The translations under genes and the position numbers were made by a program. 46,612 nucleotides of DNA from Desulfocapsaceae bacterium. GTDB taxonomy: Bacteria > Desulfobacterota > Desulfobulbia > Desulfobulbales > Desulfocapsaceae. The stretch is taken from NCBI GenBank assembly GCA_030653035.1, contig JAUSAB010000033.1:1-46612 (forward strand), given 5' to 3'. This document shows positions 34,684 through 44,817 of this stretch, one piece after another. The notes beneath the pieces are model-generated. The model was given only the letters and a program-made list of their open reading frames with translations. It ran no database searches and had not been told where the DNA came from. Positions within the stretch are counted from its first letter, which is position 1. Every line of letters starts with the position of its first letter.

Positions 34684-35490
34684 TTATTTTTTTATTACTT
34701 CAAAATTTTCCCGAGAGCTCAAAACCAAAGGACCATCCGAGGTGGCTGCAACTGAATGTTCAAAATGGGCAGAACACTTCTTATCAGCAGTAATAACAGT
34801 CCAGCCATCCTTAAGAACTGACACCTTATGCGTCCCAATATTAACCATGGGCTCTATGGCCAAAACCATCCCTGCAACAATACGCGGCGACCTTTCGTTT
34901 TGCACATAATTGGGTATTTCAGGACCTTCATGTAATGATGTACCAATTCCATGGCCTACAAACTGACGAACCACTGAAAAACTATGCCCTTCTACGTACT
35001 CTTGAACGACCTTTGAAATATCAGAAATTCTATTCCCAATTCGCACTTTATCAATAGCTAACAATAGCGAATTTTCTGTAACCTCAAGCAACTTTTTTTT
35101 ATCACTCGATATACCATTCACAGGCAAGGTAATAGCTGAATCGCCATAATATCCCTTAAAAAGAACTCCAAAATCAACAGATACGATATCACCCTTGATC
35201 AGTTTCTTCTTTCGTGATGGTATGCCATGAACAACCTCTTCATTTACTGAAACGCATAAGCAACACGGAAATCCTCTATACCCTTTAAAGGCTGGCTTAG
35301 CTTTTCGTTTCAAGCACAAATCCTCAGCTATTCTGTCTAGTTCAAATGTTGATATACCGGATTCAACAACTCCTTGTAACATAAAAAGAACTTCCGCCAC
35401 AATCTGGTTAGCTTCCAGCATGTAAGAAATTTCAACTGGGCTTTTAATGATAATTGATTTAACCCCTTGATCACTTGCAGCGGTATTCAA
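34684..35490 (-). CDS. map: Type I methionine aminopeptidase
   Basis: This 268-residue enzyme removes the initiator Met from new proteins. Conserved segments with metal ligands are present: VHGIP with the first His, SVDFGVLFKGYYGDSAIT (Asp pair), VRQFVGHGIGTSLHEGPEIPNY (His) and VLAIEPMVN (Glu). The likely start is a TTG at 35490, right after the secY stop; no ATG or GTG fits before the conserved IIIKSP.EI segment. The N-terminus is about 10 residues longer than usual. A weak start would suit low enzyme dosage. Confidence 0.93.
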   Translation of the reverse strand: MNTAASDQGVKSIIIKSPVEISYMLEANQIVAEVLFMLQGVVESGISTFELDRIAEDLCLKRKAKPAFKGYRGFPCCLCVSVNEEVVHGIPSRKKKLIKGDIVSVDFGVLFKGYYGDSAITLPVNGISSDKKKLLEVTENSLLLAIDKVRIGNRISDISKVVQEYVEGHSFSVVRQFVGHGIGTSLHEGPEIPNYVQNERSPRIVAGMVLAIEPMVNIGTHKVSVLKDGWTVITADKKCSAHFEHSVAATSDGPLVLSSRENFEVIKK

Positions 35491-35492
35491 TT

Positions 35493-36797
35493 CTACTTTC
35501 GACCGCGAATCTTACCAGCTTTCATAAAACCTTCATAATTACGCATAACAAGATGAGATTCTATCTGAGACATGGTGTCAATTGCTACTCCAACCACAAT
35601 AAGAAGAGCTGTCCCGCCAAAATAAAAGGGAAGATTAAATTTTGCAATCAACAAAGTTGGTAACACACAAACAACACTGAGATAAATTGAACCTACCACT
35701 GTCAACCTCGTCAAGGCCTTGTCAATAAATTCAGCGGTCTTTTTACCTGGACGAATCCCTGGAATAAAGCCTCCATTCTTTTTCAAATTCTCAGCAACAT
35801 CATCAGGTTTAAAGGTGACTGCAGTATAAAAAAAACAAAAGAAAACAATCATACCAACGAAAAGAATATAATAATAAATAGTTCCGGGAGAAAGAGCAGC
35901 TGAAACCTGTTGAACCCAGTCAATCTGGATAAAGCTACCAATAGTAGCAGGAAACATCATGATTGATGAGGCAAAGATCGGTGGAATTACGCCCGCTATA
36001 TTAATTTTCAACGGAAGATGAGAGCTCTGCCCACCATATACTTTTCTACCCACAACACGTTTAGCATACTGAATGGGTATCCGACGTTGAGCTGTTTCAA
36101 AAAAGACAATAAACGCTACAACAGCAAACATAAAAGCTAAAATAAATGGGATAAAAAAAAGAGCAATCTCACCTGATTTAACAAGTTGAAAAGAATTAAC
36201 CATTGCCGCAGGACCACTCGCAACAATTCCGGCAAAAATAATCAAAGACATTCCATTGCCAATACCTCGCTCAGTCATCTGTTCACCAAGCCACATAATA
36301 AAAGCAGTTCCTGATGTTAAGGTAAGCATGGTCAACAATTTAAACTGCAGGCCAGGATCAAGGACAATAATCTCTCCCCCAGGGCCAGTCATACCTTCAA
36401 GTCCAGTACTGATAAAAAATCCCTGTATTATACTCAGCCCAACGGTACCATAACGGGTATATTGGGTAATTTTTCTTCTTCCTGCCTCACCCTCTTTTGA
36501 CAAGGCCTCAAGCTGGGGAACTACAACAGTCAGAAGTTGAATAATAATGGAGGCACTGATATACGGCATGATACCAAGAGCAAATATAGAGAAGTTCGCT
36601 AAGGCACCACCAGAAAACATGTTAAACATGCCAAACAAAGAACCAGCATGTTGCTGAAAAAAGGCGGCAACGGCCTCACCATTAATTCCAGGTGTTGGTA
36701 TTTGCACCCCCATTCGATAAACAGCAAGCATGGCAAGAGTAAAAAAAAGTCTTTTACGCAGTTCCGGGATATTGGCAGCTCTTTGCAATCCACTCAT
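35493..36797 (-). CDS. secY: Protein translocase channel SecY
   Basis: This 434-residue protein has ten membrane helices and forms the Sec channel with SecE. It shows [40 protein letters not shown] (plug region), [21 protein letters not shown] and, in cytoplasmic loop C5, [17 protein letters not shown]. An 11-bp hairpin sits between rplO and this gene. map starts 2 bases past its stop. Confidence 0.97.
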   Translation of the reverse strand: MSGLQRAANIPELRKRLFFTLAMLAVYRMGVQIPTPGINGEAVAAFFQQHAGSLFGMFNMFSGGALANFSIFALGIMPYISASIIIQLLTVVVPQLEALSKEGEAGRRKITQYTRYGTVGLSIIQGFFISTGLEGMTGPGGEIIVLDPGLQFKLLTMLTLTSGTAFIMWLGEQMTERGIGNGMSLIIFAGIVASGPAAMVNSFQLVKSGEIALFFIPFILAFMFAVVAFIVFFETAQRRIPIQYAKRVVGRKVYGGQSSHLPLKINIAGVIPPIFASSIMMFPATIGSFIQIDWVQQVSAALSPGTIYYYILFVGMIVFFCFFYTAVTFKPDDVAENLKKNGGFIPGIRPGKKTAEFIDKALTRLTVVGSIYLSVVCVLPTLLIAKFNLPFYFGGTALLIVVGVAIDTMSQIESHLVMRNYEGFMKAGKIRGRK

Positions 36798-36856
36798 TAA
36801 TTTTGACCTGTACTCCGTCTAATATTTCTACACTCAACTATAAAGTTAAATATCCC

Positions 36857-36883
36857 TTATATTGATTATGGCAATCAATATAA
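36857..36883 (-). other. AT-rich hairpin between rplO and secY
   Basis: TTATATTGATT (36857-36867) and AATCAATATAA (36873-36883) are perfect reverse complements around 5 bases, abutting the rplO stop. There is no T-run. It may be an mRNA processing or stability site rather than a terminator. Confidence 0.5.
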
Positions 36884-37327
36884 TTATTCTAATACAATGA
36901 TTTTACCACCAACAGCCTCAATTTTAACCTTGGCCGCAGTGCTTATTTTTTCAACTTTAACAGTAATCGCATGAGTGATTTCACCATTAGCAAGCACTTT
37001 AATTGGTTGATTTCTTTTTGCAAAGCCCTCACCAATAATCATTTCACTAGTTATGTTACAGCCAGCACCAAAATGATTTAATTGAGAAAGTGTGATAATG
37101 GCATATTCTACTTTAAATTTATTATGAAATCCACGTTTTGGCAAACGACGTTGCAATGGCATCTGACCACCCTCAAACCCAGGACGAATCACTGCCCCAG
37201 AACGAGAATTGGCACCTTTATGTCCTCTGGTAGCAGTTTTACCACGTCCAGAGCCAGGTCCTCTACCTACACGCTTTCTCTTACGGTTTGCCCCAACATT
37301 CGGCGAAAGGTTTGCTAATGTTATCAT
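36884..37327 (-). CDS. rplO: 50S ribosomal protein L15
   Basis: This 147-residue protein matches L15 (ITLANLSPNVGANRKRKRVG, GPGSGRGKTATRGHKGANSRSG, GGQMPLQRRLPKRGF). The start at 37327 is chosen because AGGAG lies 7 bases upstream; 11 more codons are open before it. The gap to rpmD is 1 base. Confidence 0.97.
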   Translation of the reverse strand: MITLANLSPNVGANRKRKRVGRGPGSGRGKTATRGHKGANSRSGAVIRPGFEGGQMPLQRRLPKRGFHNKFKVEYAIITLSQLNHFGAGCNITSEMIIGEGFAKRNQPIKVLANGEITHAITVKVEKISTAAKVKIEAVGGKIIVLE

Positions 37328-37328
37328 T

Positions 37329-37511
37329 TTAGTTCTCCTCAATTCGAACGAGATGGTCAACCTTATTCAACATCCCCCTGATCTCAGGAGAATTCTTACG
37401 AGTTGCAGTTTTCTGCATTTTAGTTAACCCCAAACCAATCAGAGTGGCCCTAATTTTTTTAGTACTGCCAATCCCACTCTTGACCAAAGTATACTTTATT
37501 GTCTCGGCCAT
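37329..37511 (-). CDS. rpmD: 50S ribosomal protein L30
   Basis: This 60-residue protein matches L30 (IKYTLVKSGIGSTKKIRATL, GLGLTKMQKTATRKNSPEIRGML). It follows a strong intrinsic terminator-like hairpin at 37540-37587, so its expression and that of all genes after it may depend on read-through or on another promoter. Confidence 0.95.
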   Translation of the reverse strand: MAETIKYTLVKSGIGSTKKIRATLIGLGLTKMQKTATRKNSPEIRGMLNKVDHLVRIEEN

Positions 37512-37539
37512 TTAACTACCTTATTTAGTTCAAAAAATA

Positions 37540-37587
37540 TAAAAAAGCACATCTCTTCATTAATTCTATCCTGGAAGAGAATGTGCT
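37540..37587 (-). terminator. Strong terminator-like hairpin between rpsE and rpmD
   Basis: On the minus strand AGCACA-T-TCTCTTC pairs with GAAGAGATGTGCT: 13 base pairs with one bulged T, about a 15-base loop, followed by six T. It starts 5 bases after the rpsE stop. It is the only hairpin of this quality seen inside the S10-spc-alpha cluster. Confidence 0.85.
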
Positions 37588-37591
37588 CCAG

Positions 37592-38104
37592 TTATGCGAA
37601 TATTTCGTCTACTGCCTTCCCACGTAACTTGGCAATACTTTGCGCTGAACGTAATGTTCTTAGACCATTCAATGTTGCCTTAACCATATTATGCGGGTTA
37701 TTGGACCCAAGACACTTAGTAAGAATATTTGTAACACCCGCAGCTTCCAACACAGCACGAACAGGACCACCAGCAATAACACCGGTACCCTCAGATGCAG
37801 GCTTTAAAAGAACTCTGCCAGCACCATAATGACCAACAATTGTATGGGGTATTGAAAACTCAGTCAAGGAAACAGCAACCATATCCTTTTTCGCCTGTTC
37901 AACACCTTTACGAATGGCATCAGGTACCTGATTTGCCTTCCCCAATCCATATCCAACTTTACCTTTTCCGTCACCTACAACGACAATAGCACTAAAACTG
38001 AACCTACGACCACCTTTAACAACTTTAGCAACCCTGTTGATAAAAACAATTTTTTCAATCAGTTCATCAGGAGTTTCACTCTTGGAACGTTTAAAATCAG
38101 ACAA
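37592..38104 (-). CDS. rpsE: 30S ribosomal protein S5
   Basis: This 170-residue fidelity-related protein matches S5 ([74 protein letters not shown]). It spans the standard double-stranded-RNA-binding and C-terminal domains. A terminator-like hairpin follows its stop. Confidence 0.97.
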   Translation of the reverse strand: MSDFKRSKSETPDELIEKIVFINRVAKVVKGGRRFSFSAIVVVGDGKGKVGYGLGKANQVPDAIRKGVEQAKKDMVAVSLTEFSIPHTIVGHYGAGRVLLKPASEGTGVIAGGPVRAVLEAAGVTNILTKCLGSNNPHNMVKATLNGLRTLRSAQSIAKLRGKAVDEIFA

Positions 38105-38131
38105 GGGACACCCCCCTAAAATACAAGTTCA

Positions 38132-38497
38132 TTAAAATTGAAGCCCGCCTTTACGAGCCCCATCGGAAACGGCCTTTATTCGACCATGGTAAATAAACCC
38201 TCCACGGTCAAAAACAACTTTGTCTACACCAGCTGCTTTAGCACGTTCAGCAAGCAATTCACCTACTTTTTCCGCTGCGCTAGTTTTTCCCTTCAATTCG
38301 CCAATCTCAAAAGATTTATCAACTGTTGACATAAAGGCAATTGTCTTACCGATAGTATCGTCAATAATTTGGGCATAAATATGCTTACTACTCTTAAAGA
38401 CTCTAAGACGGGGCCGATCGCTTGTACCGGTAATTTTTTTACGGATACGACTTATCCGCTTTGCCCGCGCTGTGACCTTAGCATTTGTCTTAGCCAT
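38132..38497 (-). CDS. rplR: 50S ribosomal protein L18
   Basis: This 121-residue 5S-rRNA-binding protein matches L18 ([21 protein letters not shown], the tail [26 protein letters not shown]). The usual Lys/Arg-rich N-terminus binds 5S rRNA. Gap to rpsE is 27 bases. Confidence 0.97.
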   Translation of the reverse strand: MAKTNAKVTARAKRISRIRKKITGTSDRPRLRVFKSSKHIYAQIIDDTIGKTIAFMSTVDKSFEIGELKGKTSAAEKVGELLAERAKAAGVDKVVFDRGGFIYHGRIKAVSDGARKGGLQF

Positions 38498-38556
38498 TTA
38501 TATTTACCATGTTTACTGTTATTAAAGGAACCGCAACAATCAAAGATCACGGTAGT

Positions 38557-39099
38557 TTATTTTTTACCAGCAGACTTACCAACTTTACGCACAATATGTT
38601 CATCTGCATAGCGAATTCCTTTGCCTTTATACGGTTCTGGTTTCCGAATACTACGAATTTTAGAAGCTGTAAGGCCAAGTAATTCTTTATCAATAGACTC
38701 TAAGTTGATTTTCGTATTATTTTCCACATTCGCGGTAATTCCCTCAGGGAGAATAAAATCAACTGGATTTGAATACCCAACATTTAATGTCAAAATATTA
38801 CCTGCAACACTGGCCTTATAACCAACACCCTCAACAAGCATTATTTTTTTAAACCCTTGATCAACACCAACAACCATATTGTTAATCAAGCTACGAAATA
38901 AACCACGGAAAGCACTCGACTTAGTACTCTCATCATGCGTATCAATCAAAAGCTCATTGGCCTGTTGCACAATCTTTATTTCATCACGAACAATTCGTTC
39001 AAGTAACCCTTTACCACCTTTTACCGTCACATGTTGCCCATCAATATTGATGGTCACACCCGCAGGCACAGGGATGGGTTGTTTTCCAATACGAGACAT
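38557..39099 (-). CDS. rplF: 50S ribosomal protein L6
   Basis: This 180-residue protein matches L6 (MSRIGKQPIPVPAGV, GLFRSLINNMVVGVDQGF, the signature PEPYKGKGIRYADE). The start at 39099 is set by GGAGGG upstream and by homology; 11 further codons are open. It binds 23S rRNA near the factor-binding site. Confidence 0.97.
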   Translation of the reverse strand: MSRIGKQPIPVPAGVTINIDGQHVTVKGGKGLLERIVRDEIKIVQQANELLIDTHDESTKSSAFRGLFRSLINNMVVGVDQGFKKIMLVEGVGYKASVAGNILTLNVGYSNPVDFILPEGITANVENNTKINLESIDKELLGLTASKIRSIRKPEPYKGKGIRYADEHIVRKVGKSAGKK

Positions 39100-39125
39100 A
39101 TTTCCCTCCGTTATTTGTGGATTTG

Positions 39126-39524
39126 TTACCAAACCTCACAAAGTATCTCTCCACCTGTGTTGTTGGCTCGTGCTGTTTTATCAGTTATAATACCACTGGA
39201 AGTCGAGATTATAGCTATTCCTAACCCATCTAGAACTTTTGTAATGGCATCAGCCTTGGCATACTTCCGCAAACCAGGCTTACTAATACGTTTTATACCA
39301 ACAATAACAGATTCTTTGTTTGATCCATATTTTAAATCAATAGTCAAAGTACCTTGAACACCTTCATTCGAAACATGATAGTCAGCAATAAAACCTTCCT
39401 CTTTTAGTACCTTAGCGATACTAACTTTTACATTGGATTTAGGCATCTGCACACTATCAAATTTTACCATTACTGCATTTCTCAACCTGGTCAGCATATC
39501 TGCCAGGGGATCGCTCATGGACAT
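39126..39524 (-). CDS. rpsH: 30S ribosomal protein S8
   Basis: This 132-residue protein matches S8 ([16 protein letters not shown], the tail [27 protein letters not shown]). In E. coli S8 represses the spc operon by binding near the L5 message; whether that holds here is not visible. GGAG lies 8 bases before the ATG. Confidence 0.97.
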   Translation of the reverse strand: MSMSDPLADMLTRLRNAVMVKFDSVQMPKSNVKVSIAKVLKEEGFIADYHVSNEGVQGTLTIDLKYGSNKESVIVGIKRISKPGLRKYAKADAITKVLDGLGIAIISTSSGIITDKTARANNTGGEILCEVW

Positions 39525-39585
39525 GGCGAACTCTCCTTTTCTTCATCAAAATAAGATACTAAGACATCTAACATTATCAATGTTT

Positions 39586-39771
39586 TTACCAGCTTGACTT
39601 TACAATACCTGTAATTTCGCCATGAGATGCTAATCCACGAAAACATATTCTACAAACACCAAATTTCCTCAGAAACCCTCTTGGACGTCCACATAATGGG
39701 CATCTATTATAGTTTCTTACCTTGAATTTTGGCTCACGTTGTGCTTTTGCAATTAAGGATTTTTTGGCCAA
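39586..39771 (-). CDS. rpsN: 30S ribosomal protein S14, zinc type
   Basis: This 61-residue protein is the short, zinc-binding S14: Cys24, Cys27, Cys40 and Cys43 (RCPLCGRP and GVCRICF). E. coli has the longer Cys-free form. It ends in the conserved [16 protein letters not shown]. Confidence 0.97.
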   Translation of the reverse strand: MAKKSLIAKAQREPKFKVRNYNRCPLCGRPRGFLRKFGVCRICFRGLASHGEITGIVKSSW

Positions 39772-39820
39772 AACAACCTCCAGTTACTAATCATTTATAT
39801 AAAAAGAAACCAATACTATC

Positions 39821-40360
39821 TTATTTTTTAAATGGCATTCCCAAATACTTAAGTAGAGAACGACCCTCTTGATCTGTTTGCGCTGAGGTCACAATTGTAA
39901 TATTGAACCCTTTAACTCTATCAATTTTATCATAATCAATTTCAGGGAAAATTATATGCTCTTTAATTCCCATTGAATAATTGCCTCTTCCATCAAACCA
40001 CTTGGGAGATAAACCTCGAAAATCTCTAACCCGAGGCAAGGCAATATTGACCAACTTACTAAGAAAATTAAACATACGCTCTTCACGCAAAGTCACACAA
40101 CAACCAATTGCTACCCCTTCTCTCAATTTGAAACCGGCAATCGATTTTTTAGCTCTGGTAATCACCGCGCGTTGACCAGCAATCTTTGAAAGTTCTTCAA
40201 CTGCACCTTCAATAATTTTAGGATTCTGTACAGCTTCACCCAGCCCCATATTAAGAACAATTTTCTTGATCTTCGGGACCTGCATAATATTAGAATATCC
40301 AAATTCTTCTTTCAAAGAAGGGACACATTTCTCATTATAAAAATTTTTCAGCGCACCCAT
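39821..40360 (-). CDS. rplE: 50S ribosomal protein L5
   Basis: This 179-residue 5S-rRNA-binding protein matches L5 ([61 protein letters not shown], the tail [15 protein letters not shown]). It lies between rplX and rpsN as in other bacteria. Confidence 0.97.
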   Translation of the reverse strand: MGALKNFYNEKCVPSLKEEFGYSNIMQVPKIKKIVLNMGLGEAVQNPKIIEGAVEELSKIAGQRAVITRAKKSIAGFKLREGVAIGCCVTLREERMFNFLSKLVNIALPRVRDFRGLSPKWFDGRGNYSMGIKEHIIFPEIDYDKIDRVKGFNITIVTSAQTDQEGRSLLKYLGMPFKK

Positions 40361-40400
40361 TTATAACCCCTGTAACCTCTAACGTAAGCTTTTTAAAAAC

Positions 40401-40772
40401 CTATGATTTAGCCTCGACGGATTCACCACAACTTTTACAAAAGCGAATTTTCGTACCATCTTCGAGTATTTTTTTTCCTACACGCCCAGCCTTAGTGCAT
40501 TCTGGACAAATTAATTGAAGATTAGAGACATGAATAGGTGCCTCCTTCTCAATAATTTGCCCCTGTTGATTCAACTCTGCTGGTTTTTTGTGTCGTTTAA
40601 TCATGTTGATACGTTCAACAACAGCCTTATCTTTATCTAAAACAACTCGTAAGACTTTGCCGACCCTACCTTTATCTTTCCCTGCAATCACTTCAACCTG
40701 ATCATTTTTTTTCAGGTATGTTTTTCCATGTGCCATTTTCAATACCGCCATTTTCAATACTTTTTTGCTCAA
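40401..40772 (-). CDS. rplX: 50S ribosomal protein L24 with zinc-type tail
   Basis: The KOW-domain core matches L24 ([40 protein letters not shown]). A C-terminal CPEC...CKSC pair forms a likely zinc knuckle. The longest frame begins at TTG 40772 and gives 123 residues; ATG at 40751 or 40736 would give shorter, more typical N-termini. The first codons contain a tandem 15-bp duplication (VLKMA twice, 40731-40760), so the real start cannot be settled; no strong ribosome site precedes any of them. Confidence 0.93.
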   Translation of the reverse strand: MSKKVLKMAVLKMAHGKTYLKKNDQVEVIAGKDKGRVGKVLRVVLDKDKAVVERINMIKRHKKPAELNQQGQIIEKEAPIHVSNLQLICPECTKAGRVGKKILEDGTKIRFCKSCGESVEAKS

Positions 40773-40805
40773 TAAACTCTATGCCCATTGAATGACATGA
40801 AAACA

Positions 40806-41174
40806 CTATAGGACTTCAGGTGCCAATGAAATTATTTTCATAAAGCCCTGATTTCGTAACTCTCTGGCAACAGGCCCGAAAATTCGAGTACCAAGTGGCT
40901 CTCCACTTCCAGAAAGAATAACTGCAGCATTGTCATCAAATTTTACCCAGGTATCATCCATACGCTTCAATTCTTTGGCCGTACGGACAATAACGGCCTT
41001 CATAACATCGCCTTTTTTTACCTTAGCGTGAGGTATAGCCTCTTTAACAGCAACGATAATAACATCACCTATAGTAGCATATCGTTTTCGAGATCCACCA
41101 AGCACTCTCATACAAAGTACTTTTCTGGCCCCAGAATTATCGGCAACATTAAGTACTGTTTCAGTTTGTATCAT
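40806..41174 (-). CDS. rplN: 50S ribosomal protein L14
   Basis: This 122-residue protein matches L14 ([43 protein letters not shown], the tail [16 protein letters not shown]). It lies at the subunit interface. Together with rpsQ and rpmC it joins the S10 and spc parts without a visible break. Confidence 0.98.
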   Translation of the reverse strand: MIQTETVLNVADNSGARKVLCMRVLGGSRKRYATIGDVIIVAVKEAIPHAKVKKGDVMKAVIVRTAKELKRMDDTWVKFDDNAAVILSGSGEPLGTRIFGPVARELRNQGFMKIISLAPEVL

Positions 41175-41237
41175 AATTTCACCTGATTTTTCATCAGTAG
41201 CAAATCACAGTATTTATACTCTAAAAACTGTATGTTT

Positions 41238-41498
41238 TTAAACAGAACGTTCTAATATTGTTCTTAGACGCCAACGTTTTCTTTTACTCAATGGACGACA
41301 TTCTTCAATCAGAACAAGATCACCAATTTTGCACAAATTTTCAGGATCATCAGCTATATATTTAACAGTTTTTTTAACAAACTTACCATACAAGACATGC
41401 TTGATTTTCCTTTCAACCTGAACAACAATACTTTTTTCCATCCTGTCACTTACAACAGAACCTGTTTTAGTCTTTTTTGATTTATTTATCTCACTCAT
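41238..41498 (-). CDS. rpsQ: 30S ribosomal protein S17
   Basis: This 86-residue OB-fold protein matches S17 (GSVVSDRMEKSIVVQVERKIKH, YGKFVKKTVKYIADDP, GDLVLIEECRPLSKRKRWRL). It binds 16S rRNA helices 7 and 11. Confidence 0.97.
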   Translation of the reverse strand: MSEINKSKKTKTGSVVSDRMEKSIVVQVERKIKHVLYGKFVKKTVKYIADDPENLCKIGDLVLIEECRPLSKRKRWRLRTILERSV

Positions 41499-41562
41499 AA
41501 TCTTTTCAATTCGAGTTATAGGATGCAGGATTTTATTTTAATTTTAAAAAAATTAATTTATC

Positions 41563-41754
41563 TTAACTAACAGTAAGTTGGGAACGCAGAGTAAGTATCC
41601 TAGCTATATCTTTACGTAACCCTAAAGTCCGTGATGTGTTTTCAAGAGGTCTAATCTTGTGCTGAAATACAAGCTTGGAAATTTCCTCTCTTAAATCCAT
41701 TTCTTTTTTAGCAAGTTCCTCAGAGGACATCTTGCGAATATCGATCATTTTCAT
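41563..41754 (-). CDS. rpmC: 50S ribosomal protein L29
   Basis: This 63-residue two-helix protein matches L29 ([35 protein letters not shown]). It binds near the peptide exit. Its start overlaps the rplP stop by 4 bases, implying coupled translation. Confidence 0.95.
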   Translation of the reverse strand: MKMIDIRKMSSEELAKKEMDLREEISKLVFQHKIRPLENTSRTLGLRKDIARILTLRSQLTVS

Positions 41755-42167
41755 ATCATGTCCCTCCTTGACACCACTTTAGTGGCAAATGGCAATTTGT
41801 TACCAGCCAAAGTTAAGGCACGAATCGCAAGTTCTTCTTCAACACCAGCAAGCTCAAACAACATCCGGCCGGGATGAATCTGCGCAGCCCAATATTCAGG
41901 ACTTCCTTTACCCTTACCCATTCGTGTTTCAGCAGGCTTCTTAGTAATTGGCTTGTCTGGAAAAACCCTGATCCAAACCTTACCACCACGTTTAATCTTT
42001 CTATTTACAGCTATTCGTGCAGCCTCAATTTGTCGCGCACTCATCTTGCCACAATCAAGGGCCTTAAGGCCATAATCTCCAAAAGATAATGAAGACCCTC
42101 GAAAAGCAACACCTGTCAAACGACCCTTAAATACCTTCCTGTGAAGGACTTTTTTAGGACTTAACAT
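41751..42167 (-). CDS. rplP: 50S ribosomal protein L16
   Basis: This 138-residue protein matches L16 ([65 protein letters not shown]). It helps build the peptidyl-transferase centre and A-site region. Confidence 0.98.
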   Translation of the reverse strand: MLSPKKVLHRKVFKGRLTGVAFRGSSLSFGDYGLKALDCGKMSARQIEAARIAVNRKIKRGGKVWIRVFPDKPITKKPAETRMGKGKGSPEYWAAQIHPGRMLFELAGVEEELAIRALTLAGNKLPFATKVVSRRDMI

Positions 42168-42216
42168 CTCTTACTCCGTTTAGAATAATCGAATTTTCAA
42201 CGAAAAAGCTGCGCAC

Positions 42217-42864
42217 TTATCCAACTGCCGAATCAGCCTCGCTTAACACTTCACCATTAAAAATCCAAACTTTAACACCAATAATACCATATGTTGTATT
42301 GGCTTCAGAAAGCGCATAATCGATATCAGCACGTAGTGTATGCAAAGGAACCCGCCCTTCTCTCATCCATTCACAACGCGACATCTCTGCTCCACCCAAA
42401 CGCCCGGAACAAGAAATCTTAATACCCTTAACCCCAAATCGTAGAGCTGAGCTCACCGCTTTCTTCATTGCTCGCCGAAATGCCACCCTTCTGACAAGCT
42501 GTCCAGCAACATTATCTGCTATCAACTTGGCATCGGCCTCTGGCCTACGGATTTCCTGAATTTCGATAACTACACTTCGATTTATTTGCTTCTCAAGATC
42601 CTTCTTTAAGACCTCAATTTCTGCACCTTTTTTTCCAATTATAATTCCTGGACGAGCAGTAAAAAGTTTAACTCGTACTTTTTCACCTGTTCGCTCAAGA
42701 ATCACCTTGGAAAGACTTGCATGACCTAGACGTTGCTTGAAGAACTTTCTTATTTTCTGGTCTTCAATAAGAAAATTCGAGTAATTCTTATCAGCATACC
42801 AAATAGAATCCCATGTCCGGGTTATATTAAGTCTCATTCCTAATGGATTAACTTTCTGCCCCAA
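42217..42864 (-). CDS. rpsC: 30S ribosomal protein S3
   Basis: This 215-residue protein matches S3, with an N-terminal KH domain ([21 protein letters not shown]) and C-terminal domain ([34 protein letters not shown]). It forms part of the mRNA entry tunnel. It ends soon after the core, without the extra tail of E. coli S3. Confidence 0.97.
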   Translation of the reverse strand: MGQKVNPLGMRLNITRTWDSIWYADKNYSNFLIEDQKIRKFFKQRLGHASLSKVILERTGEKVRVKLFTARPGIIIGKKGAEIEVLKKDLEKQINRSVVIEIQEIRRPEADAKLIADNVAGQLVRRVAFRRAMKKAVSSALRFGVKGIKISCSGRLGGAEMSRCEWMREGRVPLHTLRADIDYALSEANTTYGIIGVKVWIFNGEVLSEADSAVG

Positions 42865-42943
42865 AACAATCCTCCATCAAAATACTTCACTAATTAAATG
42901 AAAAAATATAAATTATACCCATGTCCAAGAATAAAGTAAAGAA

Positions 42944-43276
42944 CTATTGTTCATCCAATATCACTGTAATGTGACTAGTCCTTTTAATTATTCCGGTTGC
43001 TCGGCCTTGAGCCCTTGGCATAATTCGCTTCAAAGATGGTCCACCATCAATAAAAATTTTCTTTATATAAAGGGTGTCAACATCCACCTTATCATTCTGT
43101 GTTGCATTTGCAATAGCCGAATCAACGACCTTTCGTAGAATTCTTGCACCTTTTTTAGGCATAAAATTCAACATATTGATTGCCTTATCAACATTCATCC
43201 CTCTAACAATATCAGCAACAAGTCTTGCTTTTTGGGGAGATATACGTATTCCTCTCCCTATGGCTCGAGCTTCCAT
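42944..43276 (-). CDS. rplV: 50S ribosomal protein L22
   Basis: This 110-residue protein matches L22 (RISPQKARLVADIVRGMNVDKA, LRKVVDSAIANATQN, the exit-tunnel beta-hairpin RIMPRAQGRATGI). Macrolide-resistance changes map to that hairpin in other species; here it looks normal. Confidence 0.97.
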   Translation of the reverse strand: MEARAIGRGIRISPQKARLVADIVRGMNVDKAINMLNFMPKKGARILRKVVDSAIANATQNDKVDVDTLYIKKIFIDGGPSLKRIMPRAQGRATGIIKRTSHITVILDEQ

Positions 43277-43320
43277 ACTATTTACTCCTAATAGATCTTG
43301 CCAAGACGTTTAAAATCGAA

Positions 43321-43596
43321 TTACTTTTTACCTTTCTTGTCAGCGGTATGACCATAATATGTCCTCGTTGGTGAAAACTCACCAAGCTTATGACCGACCA
43401 TATTATCCGAAACAAAAACAGGAATGAATTTTTTTCCATTGTGAACCGCAAAGGTAAGTCCAACCATTTGAGGTATAATATCAGAACGTCGAGACCATGT
43501 TTTAATAACCTTACGCGAAGCGCTCTCGTTTGCCTTTTCTACCTTTTTTACCAAATGGTCATCAATGAAAGGACCTTTTTTTACTGAACGAGCCAT
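43321..43596 (-). CDS. rpsS: 30S ribosomal protein S19
   Basis: This 91-residue protein matches S19 ([58 protein letters not shown]). It binds the 30S head next to S13. Confidence 0.98.
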   Translation of the reverse strand: MARSVKKGPFIDDHLVKKVEKANESASRKVIKTWSRRSDIIPQMVGLTFAVHNGKKFIPVFVSDNMVGHKLGEFSPTRTYYGHTADKKGKK

Positions 43597-43613
43597 AGCT
43601 TACTCCTTGGATC

Positions 43614-44435
43614 TTATGATCTTTTCTTGATAATATACTTATCACTTGCCTTGTTTGTTCTGGTCTTATACCCCTTTGTAGGATATCCCCACGGAGTACA
43701 CGGATGACGACCACCGGAGCTTTTACCCTCCCCACCACCCATTGGATGATCAACCGGATTCATAGCCACACCACGAACAGAAGGTCTAATTCCCAACCAA
43801 CGGCTTCGTCCAGCCTTACCCAATTTTTGGCTTTCATATTCTCTATTGCCAACCTGCCCTATACAGGCACGACAAAATTTATGAAATTTACGGACTTCAT
43901 TTGAAGGTAATCGAACCAACACGGAATTTCCTTCTTTGGCCATTAACTGAGCGGAGGTACCAGCACTACGAACCATTTGCGCCCCTTTTCCGATTTTCAT
44001 CTCAATATTATGAATAATCGTACCAAGTGGGATATTCATCATTGGCAGACAGTTTCCAGGCTGAATATCAACATTGTCACCAGCGACAACTTGATCACCA
44101 ACTGATATACCATCTGGGGCAAGAATATAGGTTTTCTCCCCATCAAGATAACTCAACAGCGCAATATTTGCTGAACGATTAGGATCATATTCAATGGAAA
44201 TAACTTTTGCATTAATATCAACTTTATTTCGCTTAAAATCTATGATCCGATACTTTCGTTTATGCCCCCCGCCAATATGCCTTGTAGTAATACGCCCGTA
44301 ATTATTACGTCCACCACTCTTAGACAGACTGCTAACAAGGCTTTTCTCTGGCCCATTTTTAGACAAGTCAGAGTTTTGAATCGAGACATGGTGCCGTTTA
44401 CCAGCAGATGTCGGTTTATATGTCTTAATACTCAT
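43614..44435 (-). CDS. rplB: 50S ribosomal protein L2
   Basis: This 273-residue core protein matches L2 ([19 protein letters not shown], the signature [20 protein letters not shown] near residue 222, the tail [13 protein letters not shown]). It is needed for subunit joining. A 94-base gap with no recognised element separates it from rplW. Confidence 0.98.
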   Translation of the reverse strand: MSIKTYKPTSAGKRHHVSIQNSDLSKNGPEKSLVSSLSKSGGRNNYGRITTRHIGGGHKRKYRIIDFKRNKVDINAKVISIEYDPNRSANIALLSYLDGEKTYILAPDGISVGDQVVAGDNVDIQPGNCLPMMNIPLGTIIHNIEMKIGKGAQMVRSAGTSAQLMAKEGNSVLVRLPSNEVRKFHKFCRACIGQVGNREYESQKLGKAGRSRWLGIRPSVRGVAMNPVDHPMGGGEGKSSGGRHPCTPWGYPTKGYKTRTNKASDKYIIKKRS

Positions 44436-44529
44436 GATTTCCCAGTCGCTCCATCAGATTGTTTGGATAGATTTCTTTGCTTAATGATTAAGTTGTCCTA
44501 ATTGCCTTTACGCTATAACTTTTTAATTA

Positions 44530-44817
44530 TTACAACTCATCAGCAAAGTTAATCTTGCCTTCAGACAGTGTCACATAGGCCTTCTTCCAATCATCCCTAA
44601 AGCCTGTGAAACGTCCAACTCGCTTTTGTTTGCCATGCATATTAGCTGTATGAACATGCTTAACCTTTACAGGAAACATTTTCTCAACAGCCAGCTTGAT
44701 TTCAATTTTATTTGAATCAGGATTAACCTTAAAGGCAACCTTATTGTCATTTTCTTGCAACAATGCAGCCTTTTCTGTGAGACATGGCCCTTTTAATACA
44801 TTATACAAACTTTTCAT
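44530..44817 (-). CDS. rplW: 50S ribosomal protein L23
   Basis: This 95-residue protein matches L23 (VLKGPCLTEKAALLQENDNKV, VKHVHTANMHGKQKRVGRF). It forms the docking site for trigger factor and SRP at the tunnel exit. Its start overlaps the rplD stop by 4 bases. Confidence 0.97.
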   Translation of the reverse strand: MKSLYNVLKGPCLTEKAALLQENDNKVAFKVNPDSNKIEIKLAVEKMFPVKVKHVHTANMHGKQKRVGRFTGFRDDWKKAYVTLSEGKINFADEL

